A DNA stretch of 32,314 bases from Devosia equisanguinis (GCA_945903565.1 CAMDPA010000005.1:1-32314), one strand, 5' to 3'. Shown: positions 1-8,842, numbered from the stretch's first letter. The notes: generated by a model not told the origin, from the sequence alone. Program-made: numbers and translations.

Positions 1-99
1 TTTGGTCATTGCGAGAGCTGCCGCTCTACTTTGACCCAAGAGACGAACGTGCCCGCACAGTTTTGCCCAACGGAACCGGTTTCTTGGGAGGTTCAAGTG

Positions 100-277
100 C
101 CGAATGCGATCAAGCTCGGCTTCGTTGGCCTGAACTGCAAAGACGTCGATCGCATCAAGCAGCACTTCACTGAAATGATCGGCCTGCCACAAGTCCTCGA
201 TGCCGGCACCGATGCCTAGTGTCCCCCCCTGCCACCGACCCTGACAGCAAGAGGGCGATCTGATCGAAGTCTTCAGG
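100..277 (+). pseudogene. VOC/glyoxalase-family remnant with internal deletion
   Basis: N-terminal VOC-like peptide MPNAIKLGFVGLNCKDVDRIKQHFTEMIGLPQVLDAGTDA ends at a stop (~219). A shifted frame 35 nt later reads GDLIEVFR (254-277), resembling the usual VOC C-terminus DPDGNLIEVFR. The middle of the domain is missing. Confidence 0.5.
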
Positions 278-1067
278 TTGTCGGCTGGACGATGATCATC
301 CACGCCACCCCGAACGTGTCGGTGACGGCACCAAAGCGCGGCGAGAAGAACGTCGTGCCGAGCGGCATCTGCACCGTGCCGTCCTTGGCCAGCGCATTGA
401 ACAGCCGGTCCGCCTCGACTTCGTTCGGCACCGACAGCGATAACGACATGCACTGGAAATCCAGCGCCCCCGATTTCATGCCGTCGGACATCATGATGTC
501 GGAGCCGGCGATGCGCAGCGAAGCGTGCATGATCCGGTCGTTGAACTCGGCAGGAACCTTGTCGGGCCCGGGTTCGTCGGGATTGTCCTTGAAGCGCATC
601 ATCATCAGGACCTCGGCGCCCAGTGCGGTCTTGTAGAAACGGATCGCCTCCTCGCAGCGGCCGCGAAAGAACAGGTAGGGTTGGATGGCCGGGGCGGCAA
701 CAGCGGGCTGTCCGACGAACGGCTTGAAGCCGCCGAAGAACATGCGTTGGCCGTCGAACGGCATCGACTTCGGGTCCATCATGCCGGCCATGCGGGGATC
801 TTGCATGGCCTTGGCGCTGACCTCGTCGCGATGCGCGCGCGAGTGGTAGGTCATGATGCCGACGAAGACGGTTTCGCCGGGCTTCAGATCGACGCTCTGC
901 GGGAACGACGTGACCTTTCCGGCGGGTGCGTCATCGGCTTCGACCTCGACGCACGACAACGCGCCGTGCTCGAGCCAGACGGCGACGAATAGCTCTGCCT
1001 GCTTGCGATAGGCCTTGATGTTCTTTGTCGGCACGGGAACGACGAACAGGTCGGTGTAGGTGGTCAT
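273..1067 (-). CDS. DUF1428 domain fused to PhnB-like VOC domain
   Basis: N-terminal half (MTTYTDLFVVPVPTKNIKAYRKQAE...FVGIMTYHSRAHRDEV...MPFDGQRMFFGGF) is DUF1428-like. C-terminal half (IQPYLFFRGRCEEAIRFYKTALGAEVLMMMRF...FGVAWMIIV) is PhnB/YjdN-like. ORF extends to 1088; ATG at 1067 preferred. Confidence 0.85.
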   Translation of the reverse strand: MTTYTDLFVVPVPTKNIKAYRKQAELFVAVWLEHGALSCVEVEADDAPAGKVTSFPQSVDLKPGETVFVGIMTYHSRAHRDEVSAKAMQDPRMAGMMDPKSMPFDGQRMFFGGFKPFVGQPAVAAPAIQPYLFFRGRCEEAIRFYKTALGAEVLMMMRFKDNPDEPGPDKVPAEFNDRIMHASLRIAGSDIMMSDGMKSGALDFQCMSLSLSVPNEVEADRLFNALAKDGTVQMPLGTTFFSPRFGAVTDTFGVAWMIIVQPTT

Positions 1068-1113
1068 GACGATCTCCTGGATTTGCATTGTCGGGTCTCG
1101 TTGCTCTCGGACT

Positions 1114-1602
1114 TCACGTGGCCGCAGCAGCCGCTTCGAGTTTGGCGACGTCGATCTTGATCATCTGCATCATGGCTTCCATGACGCGCTTGGCCTTGGC
1201 GGCGTCGGGATCCGACAGCAGTTCCGGCAAGCGCCGCGGCACAATCTGCCAGGACAGGCCAAACTTGTCCTTGAGCCAGCCGCACGCGACGGGGGTGCCG
1301 CCATCGGCCGTCATCGCCGCCCAAAAGCGGTCGACCTCGGCCTGGTCCGCGCAGTCGACCAACAGCGATACGGCATTGCTGAATTTCTCGTACGGCCCGC
1401 CGTTGAGTGCCAGGTAGCTCTGGCCCGCCAGCGTGAACGTGATCAACAGCACCGATCCTTCCTTGCCGCCTGGATAGTCGACTGTCGACCTTTGCACCTG
1501 ATCGACCGACGAGTTGGCGAAGACGGACGTGTAGAACCCGACGGCCTCCTCGGCATTGCCGTCGAACCAGAGGCAAGCGGTGATTTTCTGTTTCGGCGTC
1601 AT
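1114..1602 (-). CDS. VOC family protein, PhnB-like (3-dmu-9_3-mt fold)
   Basis: MTPKQKITACLWFDGNAEEAVGFYTSVFANSSV...FWAAMTADGGTPVACGWLKDKFGLSWQIVPRRLPELL is typical of the PF06983 family. Confidence 0.9.
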   Translation of the reverse strand: MTPKQKITACLWFDGNAEEAVGFYTSVFANSSVDQVQRSTVDYPGGKEGSVLLITFTLAGQSYLALNGGPYEKFSNAVSLLVDCADQAEVDRFWAAMTADGGTPVACGWLKDKFGLSWQIVPRRLPELLSDPDAAKAKRVMEAMMQMIKIDVAKLEAAAAAT

Positions 1603-1661
1603 GGAATTCTCTCCTTGATGGTCGTGTGCGCATTTTCAGGAGCTGCGCGGCATCGTGCATT

Positions 1662-2141
1662 TTATTCCGGAATGTCCGGCTCGACGAGCAAGGCGAGCTG
1701 GGCGAGCGACTGCTGCCAGCCGAGATAGCAGGCCTCTTGCGGAATGAGCGCCGGAATGCCGGCCTGCTCGATGTTGATCTCGGTGCCAACCGAAACCGCC
1801 TTCAACGTCACGGTAACCTCCATGACGCCCGGCAAGTTCGGATCGTCAAACTTGTCCTTGTAACGAAGGCGCTCGTGCGCTACGAGCTCCAGATAGTCGC
1901 CGCCGAAGGCGTGGCTCTTGCCGGTCGTGAAGTTCGTGAACGACATGCGGAAGGTTCCGCCCACCTTCGCGTCCAAGTGATGGACCTTGCCGGTGAACCC
2001 GTACGGCGGCAACCAACGGGCCAAGGCATCAGCGTCGAGGAACGCCCGATAAACCTTCTCCGGCTTAGCTGCCAGCACGCGGTGCAGGTGCACGGTGTAT
2101 GGCATCGGCGATTTGGGTTCTTGTTCTGAGGACTTGGCCAT
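1662..2141 (-). CDS. SRPBCC/AHSA1-family protein
   Basis: HRVLAAKPEKVYRAFLDADALARWLPPYGFTGKVHHLDAKVGGTFRMSF... matches the AHSA1 pattern. Confidence 0.9.
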   Translation of the reverse strand: MAKSSEQEPKSPMPYTVHLHRVLAAKPEKVYRAFLDADALARWLPPYGFTGKVHHLDAKVGGTFRMSFTNFTTGKSHAFGGDYLELVAHERLRYKDKFDDPNLPGVMEVTVTLKAVSVGTEINIEQAGIPALIPQEACYLGWQQSLAQLALLVEPDIPE

Positions 2142-2369
2142 TCGCTTTTCTCCTCGGTTTGCGTGCTGGTGAGAATGTCGCTGAGCCTACTGCCTTGCGT
2201 CGGTCGAGTGAAAGCAGAATGGCCCTGCGAACCGACCTCTTCATTGCCGTGTCACATCGAGCAGCTATCGAGTCTACCAGCGTGGGTACGATAGGGCCGC
2301 CGGGCTGGCGGTCCGTCGCATAGCTATGGCTTTTGGCGCACTTCCGCGCCGCACCATTGGACGACGCCC

Positions 2370-2768
2370 ATGCCCGCGCGCGTGATGATCGTCGAGGACG
2401 ATCTGCATATCGCAATCCTGCTGCAGTACAACTTCGAGGCGGCCGGCTACGAGGTCGAGCATCTCGAACGTGGCGATGGCGTGGAAGGGCGCATCGCCGA
2501 TTGCGCGCCGGACCTGCTGTTGTTGGATTGGAACCTGCCCGGGGTTTCCGGCATCGAGCTTTGCCGACGCATCCGCAGGCTGACCCCGATGGAGCGCTTG
2601 CCCATTATCATGCTGACCGCGCGAACCGATCGGGCCGACCGTGAATTCGCGTATCATCTTGGCGCCAACGAATACGTGACGAAGCCCTTCTTGCTGAGCG
2701 ATATTATGTTTCGTGCAAACGGGCTGGTGCCAAGGAAACTGCAAGTGACGCCGCTGCCCCGCGTTTAG
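2370..2768 (+). CDS. Stand-alone response-regulator receiver protein, PhoB-like REC without output domain
   Basis: VMIVEDD, LLLDWNLPGVSGIELCRRIR, IIMLTART, GANEYVTKPF: acidic pocket, phospho-Asp, Thr and Lys are all present. ORF stops shortly after the receiver. Confidence 0.85.
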   Translation: MPARVMIVEDDLHIAILLQYNFEAAGYEVEHLERGDGVEGRIADCAPDLLLLDWNLPGVSGIELCRRIRRLTPMERLPIIMLTARTDRADREFAYHLGANEYVTKPFLLSDIMFRANGLVPRKLQVTPLPRV

Positions 2769-2934
2769 CAGGTCGCGCGGGTGGTTACGGCCTCTTCTCT
2801 GAACGTTCGGGATGGCCGGCAATGCGGGGGATATCACACGCGCATTCACACGCTCATCGCATCCGCGAAGTAGTCCAAGGCAGCGGGGTTGCTGTGTGTG
2901 GCGGCACGCCGCGCCTGACGGATGGAGCCGATAC

Positions 2935-3156
2935 ATGACCAACGAGACGATGCCGAACACCGGGCTCGAGCATGGCCGGAATACCGCGACGATCGACATG
3001 CGCCGAGCACGACAAGCGAGCAAAACGCCTGCAACCGTGCCGATCTCTCCACTCCTGGAGCGCGCCATGCTCGACGCACTCGACCGCGACGACGCATTGC
3101 GTTCGCGCTTTCTGCGGGAGCGCTGGCGGGGGCTTCCGGGCGCTGTGCGTGAGTGA
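2935..3156 (+). CDS. Possible small hypothetical protein
   Basis: ATG with a purine-rich stretch (ggatggag) upstream; 73-codon ORF in a gap between supported genes; no recognised domain. Confidence 0.25.
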   Translation: MTNETMPNTGLEHGRNTATIDMRRARQASKTPATVPISPLLERAMLDALDRDDALRSRFLRERWRGLPGAVRE

Positions 3157-3197
3157 AGCTGACTGCCTGCATGCCTGCAGGAAGCGGCGGGGCATGA

Positions 3198-3215
3198 TCG
3201 TCACGCGGCTGTCAT
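3198..3215 (+). promoter_or_regulatory. Candidate Pho box
   Basis: tcGTCAc-gcgg-CTGTCAT: two 7-mers separated by 4 nt, matching CTGTCAT at 4/7 and 7/7, located 38 nt upstream of the PhoX start. Confidence 0.4.
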
Positions 3216-3252
3216 GTCCCGCCGATAGTCACCAAGACAATTCCAGACAGCG

Positions 3253-5223
3253 TTGGGGGCGAGCTTGAGCCAGGATGTGTGCCGGTCGAAATCGCAGCAG
3301 TTCGAGGCGGCGGAGGATGCCGGCTCCAATCCGTCCCGCGCCGACACGATCGGCGATGTCATCGCAACCCGGTTGTCGCGGCGCGACCTCGTCGGCGGTA
3401 TTCTGGCGGTCTCCGCGATCTCGTCGATCATGCCGCTTGCGGCTGAGGCGCAACCACTGGCAAAGACGGCGAACACGACGCCCAATTTCAACTTCAAGGA
3501 AATCGCGGCTGGCTCCGATCAAGCGATGCACGTCGCCGAGGGGCACGATGCCGACGTACTGATCCGCTGGGGCGACAAGGTGTTCGCAGATGCGCCCGCA
3601 TTCGATCCGCGGCGACAGACGCCGGCCGCGCAAGCCCGCCAGTTCGGCTACAACAACGACTTCCTCGGTTACGTACCGCTGCAAGGCTCGTCGTCGCGCG
3701 GCCTGCTCGTCGTCAATCACGAGTACACCAATGAGGAACTGATGTTCCCCGGCGTCGGCCGGCAGGACACGACCAAGTTCGCGAAGATGACGAAGGAGCT
3801 CGCCGACATCGAGATGATGGCGCACGGCGGCTCGGTGATCGAGGTGCGCAAGCGCGGCGGCAAGTGGTCGATTGTCGAAGGTAGTCCTTACAACCGCCGG
3901 ATCACCGCTACCACCGAAATGCGCATTTCGGGTCCGGCGGCGGGACACCCGCTAATGCGCACAAAGGCCGATCCCACGGGCACGCGCGTCCTCGGTATGC
4001 TGAACAACTGCGCCGGCGGCATGACCCCGTGGGGCACGTGGTTGACCTGCGAGGAGAACTTCAACGGCTATTTCTGGGGCTCCGTCGTCGGCCATCCCGA
4101 CGAGCAGGCACTGAAGCGCTACGGTGTGCCCTCGAACTGGTACAACTGGGGCGCCTACTACGATCGCTTCGACATCGCCAAGGAACCCAACGAGGCAAAC
4201 CGCTTCGGCTGGATGGTCGAGATCGATCCGATGGATCCCAAGTCGGTTCCGGTGAAGCGCACCGCGATGGGTCGCTTCAAGCACGAGGGCGCCGGCGGCG
4301 TCGTCAACAAGGATGGCCGATACGTCGTCTACTCCGGCGACGACGAGCGTTTCGACTACGTCTACAAGTTCGTGACTGAGGGGCGTGTGAACGCACGCAG
4401 CCGCGCGGTTAATCGCAACTTGCTCGACAAGGGCACGCTGTATGTCGCCAAATACAACGCTGATGGCACAGGCGAGTGGCTGCCGCTGGTCCATGGCCAG
4501 GGCAAGCTGACGGCCCAGAACGGCTTCCGCGATCAGGGCGAGGTGTTGATCAACGTGCGCGCAGCGAGCGATGCGCTCGGCGCGACGCGGATGGACCGGC
4601 CGGAGGACATCGACGTCAATCCGCGTAACGACAAGGTCTATCTGATCCTGACCAACAACGGCAACAGAACGCCCAACCAGATCGACGCCGCCAATCCGCG
4701 TGCGAGCAATCGCTTCGGTCACATTATCGAGATGATGCCGGATGGCCGCGACCACGCCTCGACCAAGTTCCGGTGGGAGATCCTGGTCAAGTGTGGCGAT
4801 CACACCATCGCCGCGGTCGGTGCCAGCTTCAATCCCGCGACGACGAAAGACGGCTGGTTCGGGATGCCGGACAATTCGATGATCGACGGGCGCGGACGCT
4901 TGTGGATCGCGACCGACGGCAACTCGCCGCAGGCGACCGGTCGCGCGGATGGCGTGTGGGCCATGGAGACCGAAGAGCCTGCGCGCGGCACGGCGAAGCA
5001 TTTCTTCCGTTGCCCCAACGGTGCGGAGCTGTGCGGCCCCTGCATGACGCCCGACATGACGACGTTCTTCGTCGCCATCCAACACCCCGGCGAGAGCGAG
5101 GATCCCAAGGTGCTTGCCACCTTCGAGAGCCCGAGCACGCGTTGGCCAGACTTCAAGCCCGACATGCCGCCGCGTCCGGCCATTGTCGCGATCACGCGGC
5201 GCGGCGGCGGGAGGATCGCGTGA
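3253..5223 (+). CDS. PhoX-family (DUF839) phosphatase, Tat-type signal
   Basis: SRRDLVGGILAVSAI Tat-like motif. PhoX-like segments GYVPLQGSSSRGLLVVNHEYTNEELMFPG, NNCAGGMTPWGTWLTCEENFNGYFWG, GRYVVYSGDDERFDYVYKFV, LYVAKYNADGTGEWLPLVHG. TTG start. Confidence 0.92.
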   Translation: MGASLSQDVCRSKSQQFEAAEDAGSNPSRADTIGDVIATRLSRRDLVGGILAVSAISSIMPLAAEAQPLAKTANTTPNFNFKEIAAGSDQAMHVAEGHDADVLIRWGDKVFADAPAFDPRRQTPAAQARQFGYNNDFLGYVPLQGSSSRGLLVVNHEYTNEELMFPGVGRQDTTKFAKMTKELADIEMMAHGGSVIEVRKRGGKWSIVEGSPYNRRITATTEMRISGPAAGHPLMRTKADPTGTRVLGMLNNCAGGMTPWGTWLTCEENFNGYFWGSVVGHPDEQALKRYGVPSNWYNWGAYYDRFDIAKEPNEANRFGWMVEIDPMDPKSVPVKRTAMGRFKHEGAGGVVNKDGRYVVYSGDDERFDYVYKFVTEGRVNARSRAVNRNLLDKGTLYVAKYNADGTGEWLPLVHGQGKLTAQNGFRDQGEVLINVRAASDALGATRMDRPEDIDVNPRNDKVYLILTNNGNRTPNQIDAANPRASNRFGHIIEMMPDGRDHASTKFRWEILVKCGDHTIAAVGASFNPATTKDGWFGMPDNSMIDGRGRLWIATDGNSPQATGRADGVWAMETEEPARGTAKHFFRCPNGAELCGPCMTPDMTTFFVAIQHPGESEDPKVLATFESPSTRWPDFKPDMPPRPAIVAITRRGGGRIA

Positions 5224-6200
5224 TGCATCGCATTCTAGCACTTGCAGTAGCCGCGGCATCGCTGGTCGGGACGCACGCCCACGCGCAAAGCGGCCCGCGC
5301 GCCTTTACCTTCATCGGCTGGGGCGACGTGCCCTACGCGATCCCCGGTGACTACGTGAAGGTCGACCGGCTGATCACGGCGATGAACGCGGTGAAGCCTG
5401 CGTTCTCAATCCACGTTGGCGACATCAAGGCCGGCAACACGCCGTGCTCCGACGAGGTGTTCAAGCGCGCGCTCGACCAGATCCAGACGGTCGAGCACCC
5501 CGTGGTCTACTCGATCGGCGACAACGAGTGGACCGACTGCCATCGCGCAGACAACGGCAAATTCGATCCGCGCGAACGGCTCGCCAGGGTGCGCCAGATG
5601 TTCTTCCCAAAGCCCGGGCAGAGCCTTGGCAAAGTCCCCATGGCGCTCGAGAGCCAGGCGCTGGCGGACCCCAAGCTCGGGAAGTTCGTCGAGAACCAAC
5701 GCTTCGTGCGCAATGGGGTGATGTTCGTCATTCCGCACATCGTCGGATCGAACAATGGATTCGAGCCGATTGATCCGAAAGCGACCGAGGAGTTCTTCGA
5801 GCGTAATGCCGCCAATGTCGCCTGGATCAAGGAAGGGTTTGCGCTTGCCCAGTCCTCTGGCGCCAGTGCGATGGTCATTGCTTTCCAGGCCAACCTTTAT
5901 GACACGCGCCGCTCCGCCGGCACGTCGATTCCGGTCTCCTCTGGCTTCCTGGCGACGATCCGCGAGATCGCGGCCGGTGCGCGCGCATTCGGCAAGCCAA
6001 TGCTGGTGATGCACGGAGACCAGCACACGCTGGAGCTGGAGTTGTTCCGCGACGTGCAGTTGCGACCGGTCCCCAACGTGCTCCGTCTGCAGCTTTGGGG
6101 TGAAGGCAAGGTCCACGCCATGCGGATCATCGTCGATCCCGACATGCCCGGCGTATTCAGCTTCGCGCCGCTGATCGTACCGGAGAACGGCGCTTTTTGA
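5223..6200 (+). CDS. Secreted metallophosphoesterase-like protein
   Basis: Signal peptide MHRILALAVAAASLVGTHAHAQ; calcineurin-like segments FTFIGWGDVPY, FSIHVGDIKAG, VVYSIGDNEWTDC, MLVMHGDQHT. Start overlaps the PhoX stop (TGATG). Confidence 0.75.
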   Translation: MHRILALAVAAASLVGTHAHAQSGPRAFTFIGWGDVPYAIPGDYVKVDRLITAMNAVKPAFSIHVGDIKAGNTPCSDEVFKRALDQIQTVEHPVVYSIGDNEWTDCHRADNGKFDPRERLARVRQMFFPKPGQSLGKVPMALESQALADPKLGKFVENQRFVRNGVMFVIPHIVGSNNGFEPIDPKATEEFFERNAANVAWIKEGFALAQSSGASAMVIAFQANLYDTRRSAGTSIPVSSGFLATIREIAAGARAFGKPMLVMHGDQHTLELELFRDVQLRPVPNVLRLQLWGEGKVHAMRIIVDPDMPGVFSFAPLIVPENGAF

Positions 6201-6637
6201 GCCGCGTGGGGATGGCTGCGTGAGGCTGCCTGCGTGAGGCTGGCCATATGAAGCTGGCCGTGGGCGCGTCGCGTGGTTGTGGTGGTGCGTTTGCCGGTTC
6301 GGCCACGACAGAACGACTGGCACGACGCGCGCCAGCGCTGCGTCGGAACTGGAAGCGGGGGCACCAGGACGCGACACAGAGCTGGTCGTCTCCGAGAGCG
6401 CTACCTGGCGGGGAGCGCGCCCGATCCAATCGACTGCCAAGCACACCGCCAACTAAAATAACACGTAAGCGCGGCAATCCGGGCAGCCATTCCAAGATGC
6501 GTTTGACAAGCGATCAACTTTCTGAATCGTTGCGTCTCGTCAATGATCACAGGATCGCATCGGGGTATGACATCGTGATGAAGGGCGGTGGCTCAACTGC
6601 AACGCCGCGACGTCTGTCTCGGAGATATCGAGCGGCG

Positions 6638-7387
6638 TTACCAGTTGGCGACGATCAGGCTGAGACCCATCGTGAAGAGCAGCGAAACGACGAGGTGGTC
6701 GAAACGGCGGTTGTCGAGGCGGCGGTAGACCCAGGCGCCGAGTCGGACGCCGATGAAGGTCGCGGGTAGGCAGATCAGCAACGCGCGCCAGAACGCGTAA
6801 GGCAACAGCCCGGCCACGGCACTAGAGATGACGGTCGCTGAAAGTATCGTCGTATTGAAGGCCTGGAACAGCGCGCGCTTTTCATCGCGGCTCCACGGCT
6901 TGAAGGTCGCCCACATGATCGGCAGTGGGCCCGACAGGCCGGCAAGGCCGCTCATGACGCCGCCGCCAAAGCCGATCGCGGCGTCTGCCAACCGGCCGCC
7001 CGCGGCGGCAAGTCCGGTCGCGGCCAGCCGGTGCGAGATGAGGTGGAAGCCGCAGTAGACGACCAGCACGACGCCAACGCCGAACTTGAAGGCGCCGATT
7101 GGAACCAGCGGCAAGATCCACGTTCCGATCGGCACGCCAGCGAGTCCGGCCAGAATGAAAGGGGCGACCCGCCGCCAGTCGATGGCATGCCAGATGAGAT
7201 GAAGCGTTTGCAGCTGGCCGACAACGCCTGCGGCCGCACCAAGAGACGCAGCCATCGCAGGGTTGAGGACGTGGATCCACACGGGAACCGCTGTCAGCGC
7301 GGTGCCGAAGCCGGTCAAGCCATTGACGAAGCCGCCAAGCAGCGCGCCGAGCAGGAGCAGCGCAATATCAAGTGCGGATGGCGGCAA
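6638..7387 (-). CDS. TauE/SafE family sulfite exporter-like permease
   Basis: Multi-TM; LLLGALLGGFVNGLTGFGTALTAVPVW...FGGGVMSGLAGLSGPLPIMWATFKPWSRDEKRALFQAFN is typical of the family. Confidence 0.88.
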   Translation of the reverse strand: MPPSALDIALLLLGALLGGFVNGLTGFGTALTAVPVWIHVLNPAMAASLGAAAGVVGQLQTLHLIWHAIDWRRVAPFILAGLAGVPIGTWILPLVPIGAFKFGVGVVLVVYCGFHLISHRLAATGLAAAGGRLADAAIGFGGGVMSGLAGLSGPLPIMWATFKPWSRDEKRALFQAFNTTILSATVISSAVAGLLPYAFWRALLICLPATFIGVRLGAWVYRRLDNRRFDHLVVSLLFTMGLSLIVANW

Positions 7388-7608
7388 GGATCAGTCCTCA
7401 CGAGCGCACTGGGCCACAGGGTGTTGCGCCTGGGGCACGCCTGGTTGTTGCGGTGTCTTGAAACGCTGGCGATATCGCCCATATGAGTATGCGAGGAGAG
7501 CAGGCGCCCGGAGTGGGGGCGGTTCGACCAGCGGGTGCCCGAATGGGGTTCGCAGGTTCTTAAACCAGCTTGCGTGCGGCCGATACACGGGTCTTGCACG
7601 CGTCAAGG

Positions 7609-7624
7609 TCGCTTCCAGCGAGGG
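7609..7624 (+). promoter_or_regulatory. Possible ROSE-like RNA thermometer hairpin at the Hsp20 RBS
   Basis: tcgct-tcc-agcga hairpin whose 3' arm runs into the SD-like gagg about 10 nt before the Hsp20 ATG; TCGCT fits the UYGCU ROSE core. Confidence 0.3.
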
Positions 7625-7633
7625 CTTTGAGCT

Positions 7634-8071
7634 ATGGCACGTATGTCACTTCTATCGAGCCCCCTGTTGCTCGGCTTCGACGAGATCGAGCGGCTGATCG
7701 ACCGCGTCGGCAAGAACGCGAGCGACGGCTATCCGCCGTACAATATCGAGCGGATCAAGGCGAATGGCGAGGGCGTTGAGACGCTGCGTATCACGCTGGC
7801 TGTGGCCGGCTTCACGCGCGACCAGCTCGACATCACGCTGGAGGACAAGCAGCTCCTCGTGCGCGGAAAACAGACCGACGATCAGGAGCGCGACTATCTT
7901 TATCGCGGCATCGCGGCCCGGCAGTTCCAGCGCACGTTCGTGCTGGCGGATGGGATCGAGGTAAGGTCGGCGGACCTTGCGAACGGCCTCCTTTCCATCG
8001 ACCTCGTGCGGCACGAGCCGCAGCGGCTCGTCCGCACGATCGCGATCGGCGGCAACGGCACTGCGCCATAA
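7634..8071 (+). CDS. Hsp20/alpha-crystallin family small heat-shock protein (IbpA-like)
   Basis: LSSPLLLGFDEIERLIDRVGKNASDGYPPYNIERI...LRITLAVAGFTRDQLDITLEDKQLLVRGKQ...YLYRGIAARQFQRTFVLADGIEV. Confidence 0.95.
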   Translation: MARMSLLSSPLLLGFDEIERLIDRVGKNASDGYPPYNIERIKANGEGVETLRITLAVAGFTRDQLDITLEDKQLLVRGKQTDDQERDYLYRGIAARQFQRTFVLADGIEVRSADLANGLLSIDLVRHEPQRLVRTIAIGGNGTAP

Positions 8072-8191
8072 ACGTTGTTCTGCAAAAGCAGAAATATACA
8101 GCAGTGCTGCCCAATTGCCGCACCAGAATCAGTGTAGTGTGACATGCTTCGCAAGCGGCATGGCAGACAGCTTCCCATAAGGAGTAGCGTC

Positions 8192-8488
8192 ATGAACCAG
8201 ACCAAACGTGGCATCGCAAAGGCCAAGTCGACCGACAAATTGGTCGTTCAAGCCGTGATGAACGAGCGCGAGTTGGCGGCGCTCGGCGGCGGACGCATCG
8301 CCTACATCCGAGTGCTGTCGTCCGAACAGGCCAAGGAAATGTATCCTTCGATCGAGGATCTGCCGCCGGGCTTGCAGCTCTATGCGCTGCAGGCCGCCGA
8401 CGGCACGCCGATCGCGCTGACCGATTCGCTGCAGGCAGCCATCGGCCACGCACGCGGCGACGAGCTCGAGGTAGCGGGCGTCCACTGA
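8192..8488 (+). CDS. DUF1150 family protein
   Basis: ELAALGGGRIAYIRVLSSEQAKEMYPSIEDLPPGLQLYALQAADGTPIALTDS; commonly found after Hsp20 in Alphaproteobacteria. ataaggag SD precedes ATG 8192. Confidence 0.9.
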   Translation: MNQTKRGIAKAKSTDKLVVQAVMNERELAALGGGRIAYIRVLSSEQAKEMYPSIEDLPPGLQLYALQAADGTPIALTDSLQAAIGHARGDELEVAGVH

Positions 8489-8509
8489 TCGCAGGCTGAT
8501 CGTATTTTG

Positions 8510-8541
8510 GGCGCCGGGCTTAGGGCTCGGCGCCTTTTTCT
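8510..8541 (+). terminator. Rho-independent terminator after DUF1150
   Basis: ggcgccgggcttagggctcggcgcctttttct: GC stem followed by a T-run. Confidence 0.75.
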
Positions 8542-8627
8542 ATGGTGGCGCCGTCCCTTTAGGACGCTCCGCACAATAAGTGCATTACTTTCATGTTCGC
8601 AGTATCGCGATAAAATCAAACTCTGTT

Positions 8628-8775
8628 CGTCATGGCCGCGAAGGCGGCCACCCACGACAGGTCGCAGCTTAAGCGATGATAAGGCCCGGCAACACTCTCG
8701 AAACGCAACTCATTTCACCTCTGCGCAGCCGCCCATTGCAGCGCGTCATGGGGGGCCGCCTTCGCGGCCATGACG
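8628..8775. repeat. REPIN/MITE-like inverted repeat element (148 bp)
   Basis: Arm cgtcatggccgcgaaggcggcc (8628-8649) is perfectly complementary to ggccgccttcgcggccatgacg (8754-8775). Extends to 31 bp with 2 mismatches (8628-8658 / 8745-8775). Each arm contains a ggccgc-gaag-gcggcc type hairpin. Confidence 0.85.
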
Positions 8776-8842
8776 GTTGTGGGTGGGAGATATCCTAGCA
8801 GATCGCCGACGAAACCCGCTTCGTTTATTGTTCGGAGTCTCA

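Noticed and set aside
2274-3068. 264-codon minus-strand ORF over the receiver gene
   Set aside because: Overlaps the receiver CDS; no recognisable domain.
3952-5259. 435-codon ORF antisense to the PhoX-like gene
   Set aside because: Mirror frame of a strongly supported CDS with biased composition.
6213-6243. Short direct repeat gcgtgaggctg x2 after the metallophosphoesterase gene
   Set aside because: Only two short copies; too little to call a functional repeat.
6248-6769. 173-codon ORF between the metallophosphoesterase and TauE/SafE genes
   Set aside because: Overlaps the TauE/SafE 3' end; no domain-like sequence.
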